Shown here: positions 1 through 8,482 of the stretch, piece after piece
Position numbering within the stretch: position 1 is the stretch's first letter
Layout of the letters: every line of letters begins with the position of its first letter
DNA from: Verticiella alkaliphila
GTDB taxonomy: Bacteria; Pseudomonadota; Gammaproteobacteria; Burkholderiales; Burkholderiaceae_B
Length of the DNA stretch: 37,448 bases
Assembly (NCBI RefSeq): GCF_018904615.1
Contig: NZ_JADCNH010000040.1
Coordinates: forward strand, 1-37,448
Direction: 5' to 3'
Notes under the pieces: generated by a model
Seen by the model: only the letters and a program-made list of their open reading frames with translations
Database searches by the model: none
Told to the model about the DNA's origin: nothing
Position numbers and translations under genes: made by a program

Positions 1-132
1 GTTCACACCAAAGCAGCGGCTGGCCATGGCCGCATCAGTTTCTACTTCTGCGACCCAGTAAAAATGGGGGCATTACCCTCCAAGATCCGTCCCCATCTCC
101 AAGCCGCTGTCAAAAGACGCTCAAGCGTCTAG
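1..132 (+). CDS. C-terminal fragment of an unidentified protein (cut by window edge)
   Basis: Frame 1 is open from the first base to a TAG at 130-132, giving 43 residues that end in a basic tail (…AAVKRRSSV). The start lies outside the window. The fragment contains an ISFYFCDP stretch that reads like folded protein, but I do not recognise a family. It overlaps the open frame of the next hypothetical (open from 62), so either the two genes overlap or one of them is damaged. It could also be a chance open frame. Confidence 0.25.
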   Translation, partial: VHTKAAAGHGRISFYFCDPVKMGALPSKIRPHLQAAVKRRSSV

Positions 133-238
133 CAGTGCTACGCACGAAGACTCCGGCAAGAAAACGTCGGCTCTCCTCCCCCGAATAAACATTGAATACG
201 ATGAGTTTCGTAAGCTAACTACGATACAAGAAGATTTC

Positions 239-592
239 TTGTTCGATAATGCCGTTGCAAATCTTAGAGCCGTAAGAACGGACAAAGGTCGGCTCACAGT
301 TTTCATTTATGTATACATATCGAAGCCTAATTCTTGGCCTCAAATCCATTCGATTTATGACTCAGACGGAAAAGAGCTAAGCTTTATTGACTTGGACCAA
401 ACATTCGATGCTTCCAATTGCTTGGTGACTGCTTGCAGATATGAAGAAAAGCTTGCCATACGCGCCCCCTTAACATATATCGAGAGCCATGCTGAAGTAG
501 GCCTTCGATTCAAGGCAATAGGCACGCGAGGCAGCCAAATCCTGGCCATAGAGCCTATTCGGATACAAAACTTCTTGAGAGCCTTGAAGTAA
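239..592 (+). CDS. conserved-looking hypothetical protein, 5' end uncertain
   Basis: From the first standard start codon (TTG 239) the frame encodes 117 residues and stops at TAA. No function is recognised. The composition is mixed alpha/beta, with two cysteines (DASNCLVTAC) and a C-terminal pattern ending in IQNFLRALK. That pattern recalls small secreted or lipoprotein domains of unknown function, but this is only an impression. The frame is open back to 62, and the stretch just before TTG 239 (EYDEFRKLTTIQEDF) looks like real protein. No ATG, GTG or TTG occurs between 62 and 239, and no signal peptide is present in any frame there. The native N-terminus has probably been lost or frameshifted, so this may be a 5'-truncated gene. 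The next gene starts 28 bp downstream on the same strand. Confidence 0.45.
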   Translation: MFDNAVANLRAVRTDKGRLTVFIYVYISKPNSWPQIHSIYDSDGKELSFIDLDQTFDASNCLVTACRYEEKLAIRAPLTYIESHAEVGLRFKAIGTRGSQILAIEPIRIQNFLRALK

Positions 593-620
593 CAAAAACC
601 TGAGCTACCGGAAAACAAAA

Positions 621-1580
621 ATGCCGAATGTCAACTCAATTTGCAAGCTAGCGAATATAGTTATAGCAATCCTGATGGTTAGCTATTCCCTACCCTCGTG
701 GGCCAGTTCGCACACTTGGTCCAGCGCCAGCAGAGATCATGATATTGAATCCATCAAGCTCACAAATGGCCTTCACTTAGTGAAGACACCAGGCACTGAT
801 GGCTCGATTTACGGTAGCAAGATTGTTGTGGGCAAGAACGCAAAGGACCGCAAAGTCCTGCTGGATAATGACGTGCTTAGCATTGACGCAGCTTTCCCAA
901 ATCAGGCTAACGCGGCAGTAGCGATAATTTCAGAGTCGTGCAGTGGCAGTGCTTGTGTAGCCACTCCAACCTATATGGTAATTCCTAAAGAGAAATTCGT
1001 GGAGGTCTATGAAATTGCCGACGCTGATTTCGAAATTGATGTTATTTTGAACCAGGGCCAGTTCCAAAATGCTGTGGTCAAGAACGTTGCTGTAGGCGTT
1101 GATGAATACGGTAGCGATGTGAAGGGAGAGCTGCGCTTTATCTCTGGCAAGGGCTTCGTTCTAGATGAGATGAAGCCGCTCTATGAACCGCTATTGGGTG
1201 CGTATCTATATGACTACTTCGAACACAAAGTTGTTCGCCAACCTTTGTTCGAGCTGGTAGGTTCCGAGCAATTCATTGCTATGCGCAAGGGATTAGCCGT
1301 GAATACCCCAGCAAAGCTCATAGATTACCGATATCTATCCTTCTATGGCTGCATGGCGCACAACTGCAGTAGTGTGTACGGCATCGTTATCGTAGATACG
1401 ATTACCGACGATGTGTGGTGGCTAGTAGTCAATGGAGATAGCTACACATCAGGGGAAAGTCGAAAAGCCATTAATCTTGATAAGATAAATATTGATAATA
1501 TGCTCAGGAAGGTGGAATTCTCCGAAACTGTTCGTCTCTACATTGATCACCAAGGCGGCATCGCTGCGACAACTAGATAG
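621..1580 (+). CDS. secreted hypothetical protein with an Ivy-like C-x-x-H-x-C segment
   Basis: The product has 319 residues and starts at ATG 621. Residues 1-28 are a Sec signal peptide: polar N-region, hydrophobic core (IVIAILMVSYSLP), and cleavage near WASS, so the mature protein should be periplasmic or secreted. The middle is unrecognised and contains a possible disulfide pair (SCSGSAC). In the C-terminal third, YRYLSFYGCMAHNCSS is followed by a beta-rich stretch with VWWLVVNG. This resembles the Ivy (inhibitor of vertebrate lysozyme) core, where a strand leads into a Cys-x-x-His-x-Cys loop and then a hydrophobic strand. Ivy proteins bind lysozyme in the periplasm through that loop. The protein is about twice Ivy's usual length, so a lysozyme-inhibitor or immunity role is inference. 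The upstream hypothetical ends 28 bp away. The gene is AT-rich compared with the core genome to the right. Confidence 0.7.
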   Translation: MPNVNSICKLANIVIAILMVSYSLPSWASSHTWSSASRDHDIESIKLTNGLHLVKTPGTDGSIYGSKIVVGKNAKDRKVLLDNDVLSIDAAFPNQANAAVAIISESCSGSACVATPTYMVIPKEKFVEVYEIADADFEIDVILNQGQFQNAVVKNVAVGVDEYGSDVKGELRFISGKGFVLDEMKPLYEPLLGAYLYDYFEHKVVRQPLFELVGSEQFIAMRKGLAVNTPAKLIDYRYLSFYGCMAHNCSSVYGIVIVDTITDDVWWLVVNGDSYTSGESRKAINLDKINIDNMLRKVEFSETVRLYIDHQGGIAATTR

Positions 1581-1650
1581 AGCTTTGTGCTGCTATTCGG
1601 TGCATAAAAGTCCGAGTCATCACAATACCTGACAATGGAAACTGGAAACC

Positions 1651-2448
1651 TTGAGCGACTTCGAAAGAACATTTGGACCTGGTGCCGACGTTGACAGCAT
1701 CATCGACCGAATCAATAGGCTAAACGATCAGGAGTGTGACCCTGCACGGATAGAAGACGGCTCTACAGTTTTCGCCTCCGATTTTTCCGAAGCCTCAATG
1801 TATGCAAAAAAGTATCCAGGTAGCGTATTCACAAGAACAAATTGCGGCGAGCATTTTCTTGTTTTAATAAGGTTTCCACAGCTTCCTTATTTTTACATCG
1901 ACTTTCCCAAAGCACTCACCGACGACGAGAAAGAAAAAGGATGTCGAATTTGGTCCGAACTCAACGAGCGTTATGAGCGAAAACTAGCGCTCCAACGGCG
2001 ATCAAAGAGATTTTCTGCTTATTGCGAAGAACAAAGAAAGCGAAAGGAAGATTGGGAAGGGCCCGAAAATCTGGATGAACTTCGAGACAATTTAGGAAAT
2101 CTCGGTAGCGAGCTGGACCCCGGAGTTGAAAAAACGCGAGGCCAAGAAGAAATTCAAGAATTCCGTCCGTCTACTTTCGTGTCCTTGGCAAGTCAAGCTA
2201 TGAAGTATTACCCATCCGATTCTATTCAAATACCGCTGAGACACAGACCTAAGGCACTCGAAGAGATAAGGAAAGGACTCGAAAAAGATAACTCTGAATT
2301 GGTTGTGGTATCCCCAAAGATCGCAGTTATAGTAGATGCTGACTCTGAGTCTTTAGGAGCCATCGTGGTTACGGAGAATAGGCGAACATACATTACCTCT
2401 AGCCCCGGTGATGAGAATTTTTACTATCGATTTATCTGCGAGTCCTAA
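1651..2448 (+). CDS. hypothetical charged protein, no recognised domain
   Basis: The product has 265 residues and starts at TTG 1651; an in-frame TGA at 1630-1632 limits upstream extension. It has no signal peptide or membrane segment, so it is probably cytoplasmic. An N-terminal alpha/beta part (to about residue 95) contains an aromatic strand region (HFLVLIRFPQLPYFYIDF). A strongly charged helical stretch rich in Arg, Lys and Glu follows (about 95-165) and could be coiled-coil, and then a small C-terminal alpha/beta domain. I do not recognise the family. It lies 70 bp after the secreted protein on the same strand and shares its AT-rich base composition, so it may be co-transcribed as accessory cargo. 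A later ATG at 1798 is possible but would remove well-formed sequence. Confidence 0.6.
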   Translation: MSDFERTFGPGADVDSIIDRINRLNDQECDPARIEDGSTVFASDFSEASMYAKKYPGSVFTRTNCGEHFLVLIRFPQLPYFYIDFPKALTDDEKEKGCRIWSELNERYERKLALQRRSKRFSAYCEEQRKRKEDWEGPENLDELRDNLGNLGSELDPGVEKTRGQEEIQEFRPSTFVSLASQAMKYYPSDSIQIPLRHRPKALEEIRKGLEKDNSELVVVSPKIAVIVDADSESLGAIVVTENRRTYITSSPGDENFYYRFICES

Positions 2449-2658
2449 GAATCTACTTTACATTAAGACCTTAAGTACCCATCACCACCAAACGCTCACG
2501 CGCGAACATCAACTAAGCCACGGGGCGGTTTTGGAGAATCTGAGATTTTCGCAAGGCAAGTCACCTATGAAATAACAAGGCCGTTTGTCGCATGCTTGAA
2601 ACATGAGCTTATGTGATATTTTGGTACCATACCCTTTTTTTGCTTTGCGGAGATGGAT

Positions 2659-3150
2659 ATGAATACCAAGTTCTTTGGGTTGCCTGCCTTAGCCATGTCG
2701 GCATTGGTGACCGGATGTGCGAACGTGAGCGTTGCGCCTCCGGAGGCCCGTCCTATTGAAAAGGCCGTCGTCCACCAGGTGGGATATGACGATGCTTGGA
2801 ACAGAGCAGTTGACTGGTTCGCATCTAAGTCCATTCCAATCAATAAGCTTGCAAAGGACTCCGGATTGATTACCGCTGAAGAGCCAATCTTGGTTTCTGG
2901 TGACGTGCTCGACTGCGGTTCGATCAAGGAGTCGGGAACTATTAGCACAGGAACAGTCAATCGAGCCGCGACACTCAACCTGACCCTTCGTCCGGTGAGC
3001 GACACAGCCACCAGAGTAACGGTAAATTTCGCGGGCTTCGGTGAGTTTCAAGGCCGCGACTCTTGGGACGCCAGGCAGGTGCTCGTTGAACTGAAATGCA
3101 CTTCCACCGGCTCAGTTGAACGCAACATCCACCAGTTCATCGGCGGATAA
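2659..3150 (+). CDS. putative lipoprotein of unknown function
   Basis: The product has 163 residues. Start ATG 2659 is preferred over the in-frame ATG at 2653 because GGAG at 2649-2652 sits six bases before it and directly abuts the other. Residues 1-20 are a lipoprotein signal ending in the lipobox LVTGC, so the mature protein should be lipidated at the cysteine. The +2 residue is Ala, which would favour outer-membrane sorting under the enteric Lol rule. The mature part has the pattern YDDAWNRAVDWF…SGLITAE, typical of small envelope lipoproteins with a helix followed by a 'processing' strand (BamC-like or other DUF lipoproteins). It also has one cysteine pair (DCGS…ELKC). Function is unknown. 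It converges with the zinc-ribbon gene, with a strong inverted repeat between them. Confidence 0.65.
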   Translation: MNTKFFGLPALAMSALVTGCANVSVAPPEARPIEKAVVHQVGYDDAWNRAVDWFASKSIPINKLAKDSGLITAEEPILVSGDVLDCGSIKESGTISTGTVNRAATLNLTLRPVSDTATRVTVNFAGFGEFQGRDSWDARQVLVELKCTSTGSVERNIHQFIGG

Positions 3151-3187
3151 TGTCTTCGACATAAGAGCTTTCGGCGATGAACTTTTT

Positions 3188-3237
3188 GGCTTAGCAAAAG
3201 ATCTGTGGCATTAAAGTTTTTTATCTTTTGCTAAGCC
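3188..3237. repeat. perfect 15-bp inverted repeat between convergent genes
   Basis: The left arm GGCTTAGCAAAAGAT (3188-3202) and right arm ATCTTTTGCTAAGCC (3223-3237) are exact reverse complements separated by 20 bases. They lie between two convergent genes (ends at 3150 and 3294). The simplest reading is a bidirectional terminator hairpin. The T-rich tract is inside the loop rather than after the arm, so a different role, such as a recombination or binding site, is possible. Confidence 0.6.
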
Positions 3238-3293
3238 TACCTATATCCGGCTAGATCGCTTGAGTGTGTATCCTGCTCGCTGTCTCAATCCCG

Positions 3294-3917
3294 CTACGAA
3301 GCGCTCGCAGGTAGTAAATAGGAGTCCTCAGTCGCAGTCGAGTCTGAGTGGACTTCACGCACATGAATGCGTCCCGCCTTGATGTCATAGAACACAGGCG
3401 AGTCATACTCACCTTCACGCCATCGTCCCCATTCTGCACCATCTTGGCCGCGCCAAACTGACTTCTTTGCAGACGAGTCTATCTTGCATGAGTAGTCCCA
3501 GCGTTTGCCATCCTTACGGGTGTACCGGACTTCTGGAAACCGACCTGATTTCGAGCCGGAAATGGTGGCAATAGGGACGCTAAAGGCCACTGCGACGGTA
3601 GCCTTGCACACTTCAATTTGCATGGCATCAGACAGAGGCGGGGACGACACTATTGTGGCGCTTGAAGGTGTGGAGCGTGCTGGGGCAGCGGGAATGTCTC
3701 GTTTATTAGCTTCAATCGCTTTACCCAAGGCAATAATCAAGAAAGCCACAATGACTGTCACTACGATTACTGGCAGGCAACCCGATTTCTTCTTCTTTCG
3801 CTGAGGCTGTTGAGCCAGCACAGGTCTCTTGTTGCGTGCAGGGGCCCCACAGTGCGGACATGTCAATGCAGCGTCACTAATGGACTTCCTGCACTCCCAG
3901 CACTCGATCAGCGCCAT
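3294..3917 (-). CDS. zinc-ribbon, single-pass membrane protein of unknown function
   Basis: The product has 207 residues and starts at ATG 3917, with an AAGGTGA ribosome-binding sequence upstream. The N-terminus (about residues 6-24) is a zinc ribbon with two knuckles, CWEC and CPHC. A basic stretch (QRKKKKSG) comes next and then one membrane helix (about 48-68, VIVVTVIVAFLIIALG). The positive charges before the helix predict the zinc ribbon stays in the cytoplasm and the C-terminal part of about 135 residues is periplasmic. That part begins with a Pro/Ser linker and contains two cysteines (VCKATVAV and YSCKID) that could form a disulfide. The family is not recognised. Zinc-ribbon/TM proteins of this layout are common in accessory regions but mostly uncharacterised. 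Confidence 0.6.
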   Translation of the reverse strand: MALIECWECRKSISDAALTCPHCGAPARNKRPVLAQQPQRKKKKSGCLPVIVVTVIVAFLIIALGKAIEANKRDIPAAPARSTPSSATIVSSPPLSDAMQIEVCKATVAVAFSVPIATISGSKSGRFPEVRYTRKDGKRWDYSCKIDSSAKKSVWRGQDGAEWGRWREGEYDSPVFYDIKAGRIHVREVHSDSTATEDSYLLPASAS

Positions 3918-4406
3918 CCTATTTCACCTTGTCAAATTGAGGCGAAAGAATACTGCTTCTTAAGGACGGTTGCGACACCTGAGGCGCAAGATGACCTGAA
4001 TTTCGACCCTATCTAAACCCTGAAAAAGGACGTGTAGTTACCCTCTATGTGGGGTAGGTGCCTGATGACTCAAATGTTGAAGTTTTTGTATTGAGAACAC
4101 AGCAATTCTAGTGGTGCGAGCAAAGGCACCTACGCTAGTAGCGAGGACCGGACCTAACGAGACATGAACTATCGGTCATGCCTGTCGTCAAACAGGGCCA
4201 GAATTTTAGCCTCGCTTACCGACCTGTAGCCGCCCCGTTTCAAAGCGTCATAAGCGTAACGCCCCAAACTCTTCCCAAACTGACCTTGGGAAACAGGCTG
4301 AAATTGGGTGAACTAGGATGAACTTTGAGGAAGACGGCCCTAGCTCGACAAATCTCCTAAACTACTGAAATACAACGGAAAAATCGAACTTTCACCACGA
4401 AATCAA
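3918..4406. other. 489-bp intergenic stretch between zinc-ribbon gene and tRNA-Leu
   Basis: This AT-rich stretch shows no complete gene. It contains a relic reading frame on the minus strand (4169-4312, listed separately) and a 9-base copy (TGGTGCGAG, 4112-4120) of the tRNA-Leu 3' terminus found at 4407-4415. I see no clear terminator hairpin with a T tract just downstream of the tRNA. Confidence 0.5.
4169..4312 (-). pseudogene. relic reading frame (47 codons) without a start codon
   Basis: On the minus strand the frame is open from the codon after a TAG (4313-4315) to a TAG at 4169-4171. The residues are protein-like (FGKSLGRYAYDALKRGGY followed by RSVSEAKILALFDD), with a helix pattern and sensible composition. 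No standard start codon gives a reasonable N-terminus. It could be the 3' end of a decayed accessory gene. A chance open frame cannot be excluded. Confidence 0.25.
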
Positions 4407-4493
4407 TGGTGCGAGGGAGGGGACTCGAACCCCTACACCTGTTACGGCGTCAGGACCTAAACCTGGTGCGTCTACCAATTTCGCCACCCTCGC
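4407..4493 (-). tRNA. tRNA-Leu (anticodon UAG)
   Basis: Read on the minus strand, this 87-base gene starts with acceptor GCGAGGG (complement of 4487-4493) and ends with CCCTCGC-A-CCA, so CCA is encoded. The D-arm (TGGCGAAATTGGTAGACGC), anticodon loop with TAG, long class-II variable arm and T-loop (GGTTCGAGTCC) all match bacterial tRNA-Leu(UAG). It diverges from dapC. Its 3' end faces the AT-rich accessory region, the usual side for tRNA-targeted integration. Confidence 0.96.
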
Positions 4494-4521
4494 ATGCCAC
4501 CGCAGGGCGGGGCAACCCGAG

Positions 4522-4527
4522 ATTGTA
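4522..4527 (-). promoter_or_regulatory. -10 element of the tRNA-Leu promoter
   Basis: The minus strand reads GGGCTACAATCTC here. TACAAT at 4522-4527 would place the transcription start about 20 bases before the mature 5' end at 4493. No good -35 hexamer is evident. Confidence 0.5.
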
Positions 4528-4573
4528 GCCCAGGCAGGCGCAGCCGGGTGCGCCAACGACGGGGGCATGACGC

Positions 4574-4579
4574 TACAAT
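4574..4579 (+). promoter_or_regulatory. -10 element (TACAAT) before dapC
   Basis: CGCTACAATC precedes dapC. The same nine bases GCTACAATC occur in the dapD upstream region and on the opposite strand for tRNA-Leu. The expected start of transcription (about 4586) is only a few bases before the ATG at 4590, which would make a nearly leaderless mRNA. No Shine-Dalgarno is visible before that ATG. Confidence 0.5.
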
Positions 4580-4589
4580 CGTGCGCACC

Positions 4590-5783
4590 ATGAATCCACG
4601 CCTCGATGCTCTGCATCCCTACCCCTTCGAGAAGCTGCGCGCGCTGATGGCGGGCGCGGTGCCACCCGCGGGCCTGGCCCCTGTCAGTCTGTCGATCGGC
4701 GAGCCCAAGCACCCGACGCCTGCCTTCATCGAGGACGCCCTGCGCGCCAGTCTGAAGGGCCTGTCCGCTTACCCGGCAACCAAGGGCAGCCCAGCGCTGC
4801 GACAGGCCATTGCGGCCTGGATCGCACGTCGGTACGGTATCGCCCCCCCCGACGCAGACACGCAGGTGCTGCCGGTGCTGGGCTCGCGCGAAGCGCTTTT
4901 CGCCCTGGCCCAGACGGTGATCGATCCGAGCTCGGATTCGATCGTGTTGTGCCCGAACCCCTTCTATCAGATCTATGAAGGCGCCGCCCTGCTCGCCGGG
5001 GCCACCCCGGCGTTCGTGAATGCGGATCCGGCGCGCAACTTCGGTAGCGACTGGTCCTCCGTGCCGGCCGAGACCTGGCGGCGCACCGCGCTCGTGTACG
5101 TATGCTCCCCGGGCAACCCGGCGGGCAACGTGATGGACCTGGACGCGTGGCGCACGCTCTTCGCGCTGTCGCAGGAGCATGGTTTCGTGATCGCCGCGGA
5201 CGAATGCTATTCGGAGATCTATCTCGACGAGGCCGAGCCCCCGTTGGGTGCGATGCAGGCGGCGCAAGCCGTGGGTCTCACGGATTACCGCAATCTCATC
5301 GTTTTCTCGAGCCTGTCCAAGCGCTCCAACGTGCCTGGCCTGCGCTCCGGCTTCGTGGCGGGCGATGCCGCCCTGATCGCGCGATTCCTCCTCTATCGCA
5401 CCTATCATGGCAGCGCCATGAGCGAGACAGTCGCCGCCGCGAGCCTTGCCGCATGGAACGACGAAGCACACGTGATCGAGAACCGGCGCCAGTATCGCGC
5501 CAAGTTCGATGCCGTGCTGCCCATCCTGCAGGACGTGCTCGACGTTGCCCGGCCCGACGCCTCTTTCTACCTCTGGGCGCGCACACCGGGCAGCGATACC
5601 GTGTTCGCCCGAGGCGTGTTCGAACAGCAGAACGTAGCCGTTCTGCCTGGCAGCTATCTGGCACGCGAAGCGCACGGCACCAACCCCGGCGCCGGCCGCA
5701 TCCGGATCGCCCTGGTGGCGCCTCTGGATGCGTGCGTGGAAGGCGCGCAACGCATCGCAGCGTACGCTCGCACGCTGCGCTGA
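4590..5783 (+). CDS. dapC: succinyldiaminopimelate transaminase DapC
   Basis: This PLP-dependent fold-type I aminotransferase has 397 residues, normal for the family. It converts N-succinyl-2-amino-6-oxopimelate to N-succinyl-LL-diaminopimelate with glutamate as amino donor, in the cytoplasm, for lysine and peptidoglycan precursor synthesis. Visible motifs are SIGEPKHPTP near the N-terminus, the cofactor-binding SPGNPAGN and DECYSEIY, and SSLSKRSNVPG, whose Lys (about residue 244) forms the Schiff base. RSGF follows, and a C-terminal arginine (GRIRIAL) should bind the substrate carboxylate. ATG 4590 begins the typical family N-terminus MNPRLDALHPYPF. dapD and dapE follow, as in Bordetella, although here a 734-bp gap separates dapC from dapD. 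Confidence 0.95.
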   Translation: MNPRLDALHPYPFEKLRALMAGAVPPAGLAPVSLSIGEPKHPTPAFIEDALRASLKGLSAYPATKGSPALRQAIAAWIARRYGIAPPDADTQVLPVLGSREALFALAQTVIDPSSDSIVLCPNPFYQIYEGAALLAGATPAFVNADPARNFGSDWSSVPAETWRRTALVYVCSPGNPAGNVMDLDAWRTLFALSQEHGFVIAADECYSEIYLDEAEPPLGAMQAAQAVGLTDYRNLIVFSSLSKRSNVPGLRSGFVAGDAALIARFLLYRTYHGSAMSETVAAASLAAWNDEAHVIENRRQYRAKFDAVLPILQDVLDVARPDASFYLWARTPGSDTVFARGVFEQQNVAVLPGSYLAREAHGTNPGAGRIRIALVAPLDACVEGAQRIAAYARTLR

Positions 5784-5800
5784 CCCCCCTCGCCGTTCAC

Positions 5801-5825
5801 CAAGCCGCGTCATCGACGCGGCTTG
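5801..5825 (+). terminator. hairpin after dapC
   Basis: CAAGCCGCGTC (5801-5811) and GACGCGGCTTG (5815-5825) form a perfect 11-bp stem with a three-base loop, 18 bases after the dapC stop. No U tract follows, so it is a strong hairpin but not a classical intrinsic terminator. Confidence 0.55.
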
Positions 5826-6266
5826 GCTGCCTCGCCAGCATCGATCGGCGAGCCTCCCTCTTTGTACCCGGATGAATCACACGGTTTCCGACGTAACAGC
5901 GGACCGGTGATTTTGCGTCTCGCACCAACGCCGGGCACGTTCCAGCCTTCGCGAAACCGCATGAATTTCCTGCGTACATGACTGCTGCCATTCGGCAAAC
6001 TCATGCAACACGCCGGAAACACGTCGACATTTTTTCTGGAATATTAACGACGTAGTCTGAAACTCTTGTGATCGATCTGTGAGAGTTGCGTGACGCGCAT
6101 TGGTTTTCTCCTGTCATCCGACGAAAGTTTTTGATGCATAGATACGTCAAAAACTCGTAGCCGCTGGCCTCACCACAGTGCCAACGACGTGATCATCGGC
6201 ATCACCGGCAGTACCGAGTACCACGATCGCTTCCTGCCGGCCGAAGCCGCCTAGCGCTCGCGGATG

Positions 6267-6296
6267 GCGTGACGGCGGCCGCGCCCGCCGTCACGC
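6267..6296 (+). terminator. 12-bp GC hairpin upstream of dapD
   Basis: The perfect stem GCGTGACGGCGG / CCGCCGTCACGC has a six-base loop and lies 12 bases after the stop of the possible gene remnant ending at 6254. It would insulate dapD from upstream transcription. There is no T tract. Confidence 0.4.
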
Positions 6297-6374
6297 AGGC
6301 AGCATGCGGGCGCCCTGCCCGCCCTTTGCCGTGCCGGCACGCGCGCTCGCGCGCGAGCCTGGCCGCCACGGCGC

Positions 6375-6380
6375 TACAAT
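6375..6380 (+). promoter_or_regulatory. -10 element (TACAAT) of the dapD operon
   Basis: GGCGCTACAATCACGCC matches the dapC promoter core (CGCTACAATC). It lies about 137 bases before the dapD ATG, giving a GC-rich leader. No clear -35 is seen. Confidence 0.45.
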
Positions 6381-6517
6381 CACGCCCTGAGAAATTTCTG
6401 CCTGGCAGCGCCGCACCGCGGCGCGACGGCGCCCGATCCGGGGCGCGCCAGGCGGCCTTTGGCCGGCTGCCCTCGCCTGGCAGCCGTCGCCCGCCTCCCC
6501 CTCACCACGGAAGATCC

Positions 6518-8478
<1,961 letters not shown>

Positions 8479-8482
<4 letters not shown>

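Larger units (their letters stand above)
5784..6517. other. 734-bp gap between dapC and dapD with decayed-gene signs
   Basis: No intact gene is seen. About 5950-6160 is more AT-rich than its flanks. It contains an inverted repeat AGTTTTTGA (6126-6134) / TCAAAAACT (6147-6155). A 39-codon frame from 6135 to a TAG at 6252-6254 ends in a protein-like segment ([18 protein letters not shown]). It is followed at once by a 12-bp hairpin, GCGTGACGGCGG (6267-6278) / CCGCCGTCACGC (6285-6296), in terminator position. This looks like the 3' end of a lost gene. Further on are a 14-bp GC palindrome (6345-6358) and the dapD -10 element at 6375-6380. Confidence 0.4.

Noticed and set aside
3188-3237. Integron attC or transposon end
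   Set aside because: No attC core sites, no transposase or integrase nearby, and no target-site duplication seen; hairpin between convergent genes is simpler.
4392-5813. 473-codon open frame antisense to dapC running through tRNA-Leu
   Set aside because: It reads through a tRNA gene and opposes a well-conserved aminotransferase.
6269-6517. Longer dapD starting upstream of 6518
   Set aside because: The extra residues are low-complexity from GC-rich leader DNA that holds the -10 element; ATG 6518 has a Shine-Dalgarno and the family N-terminus.
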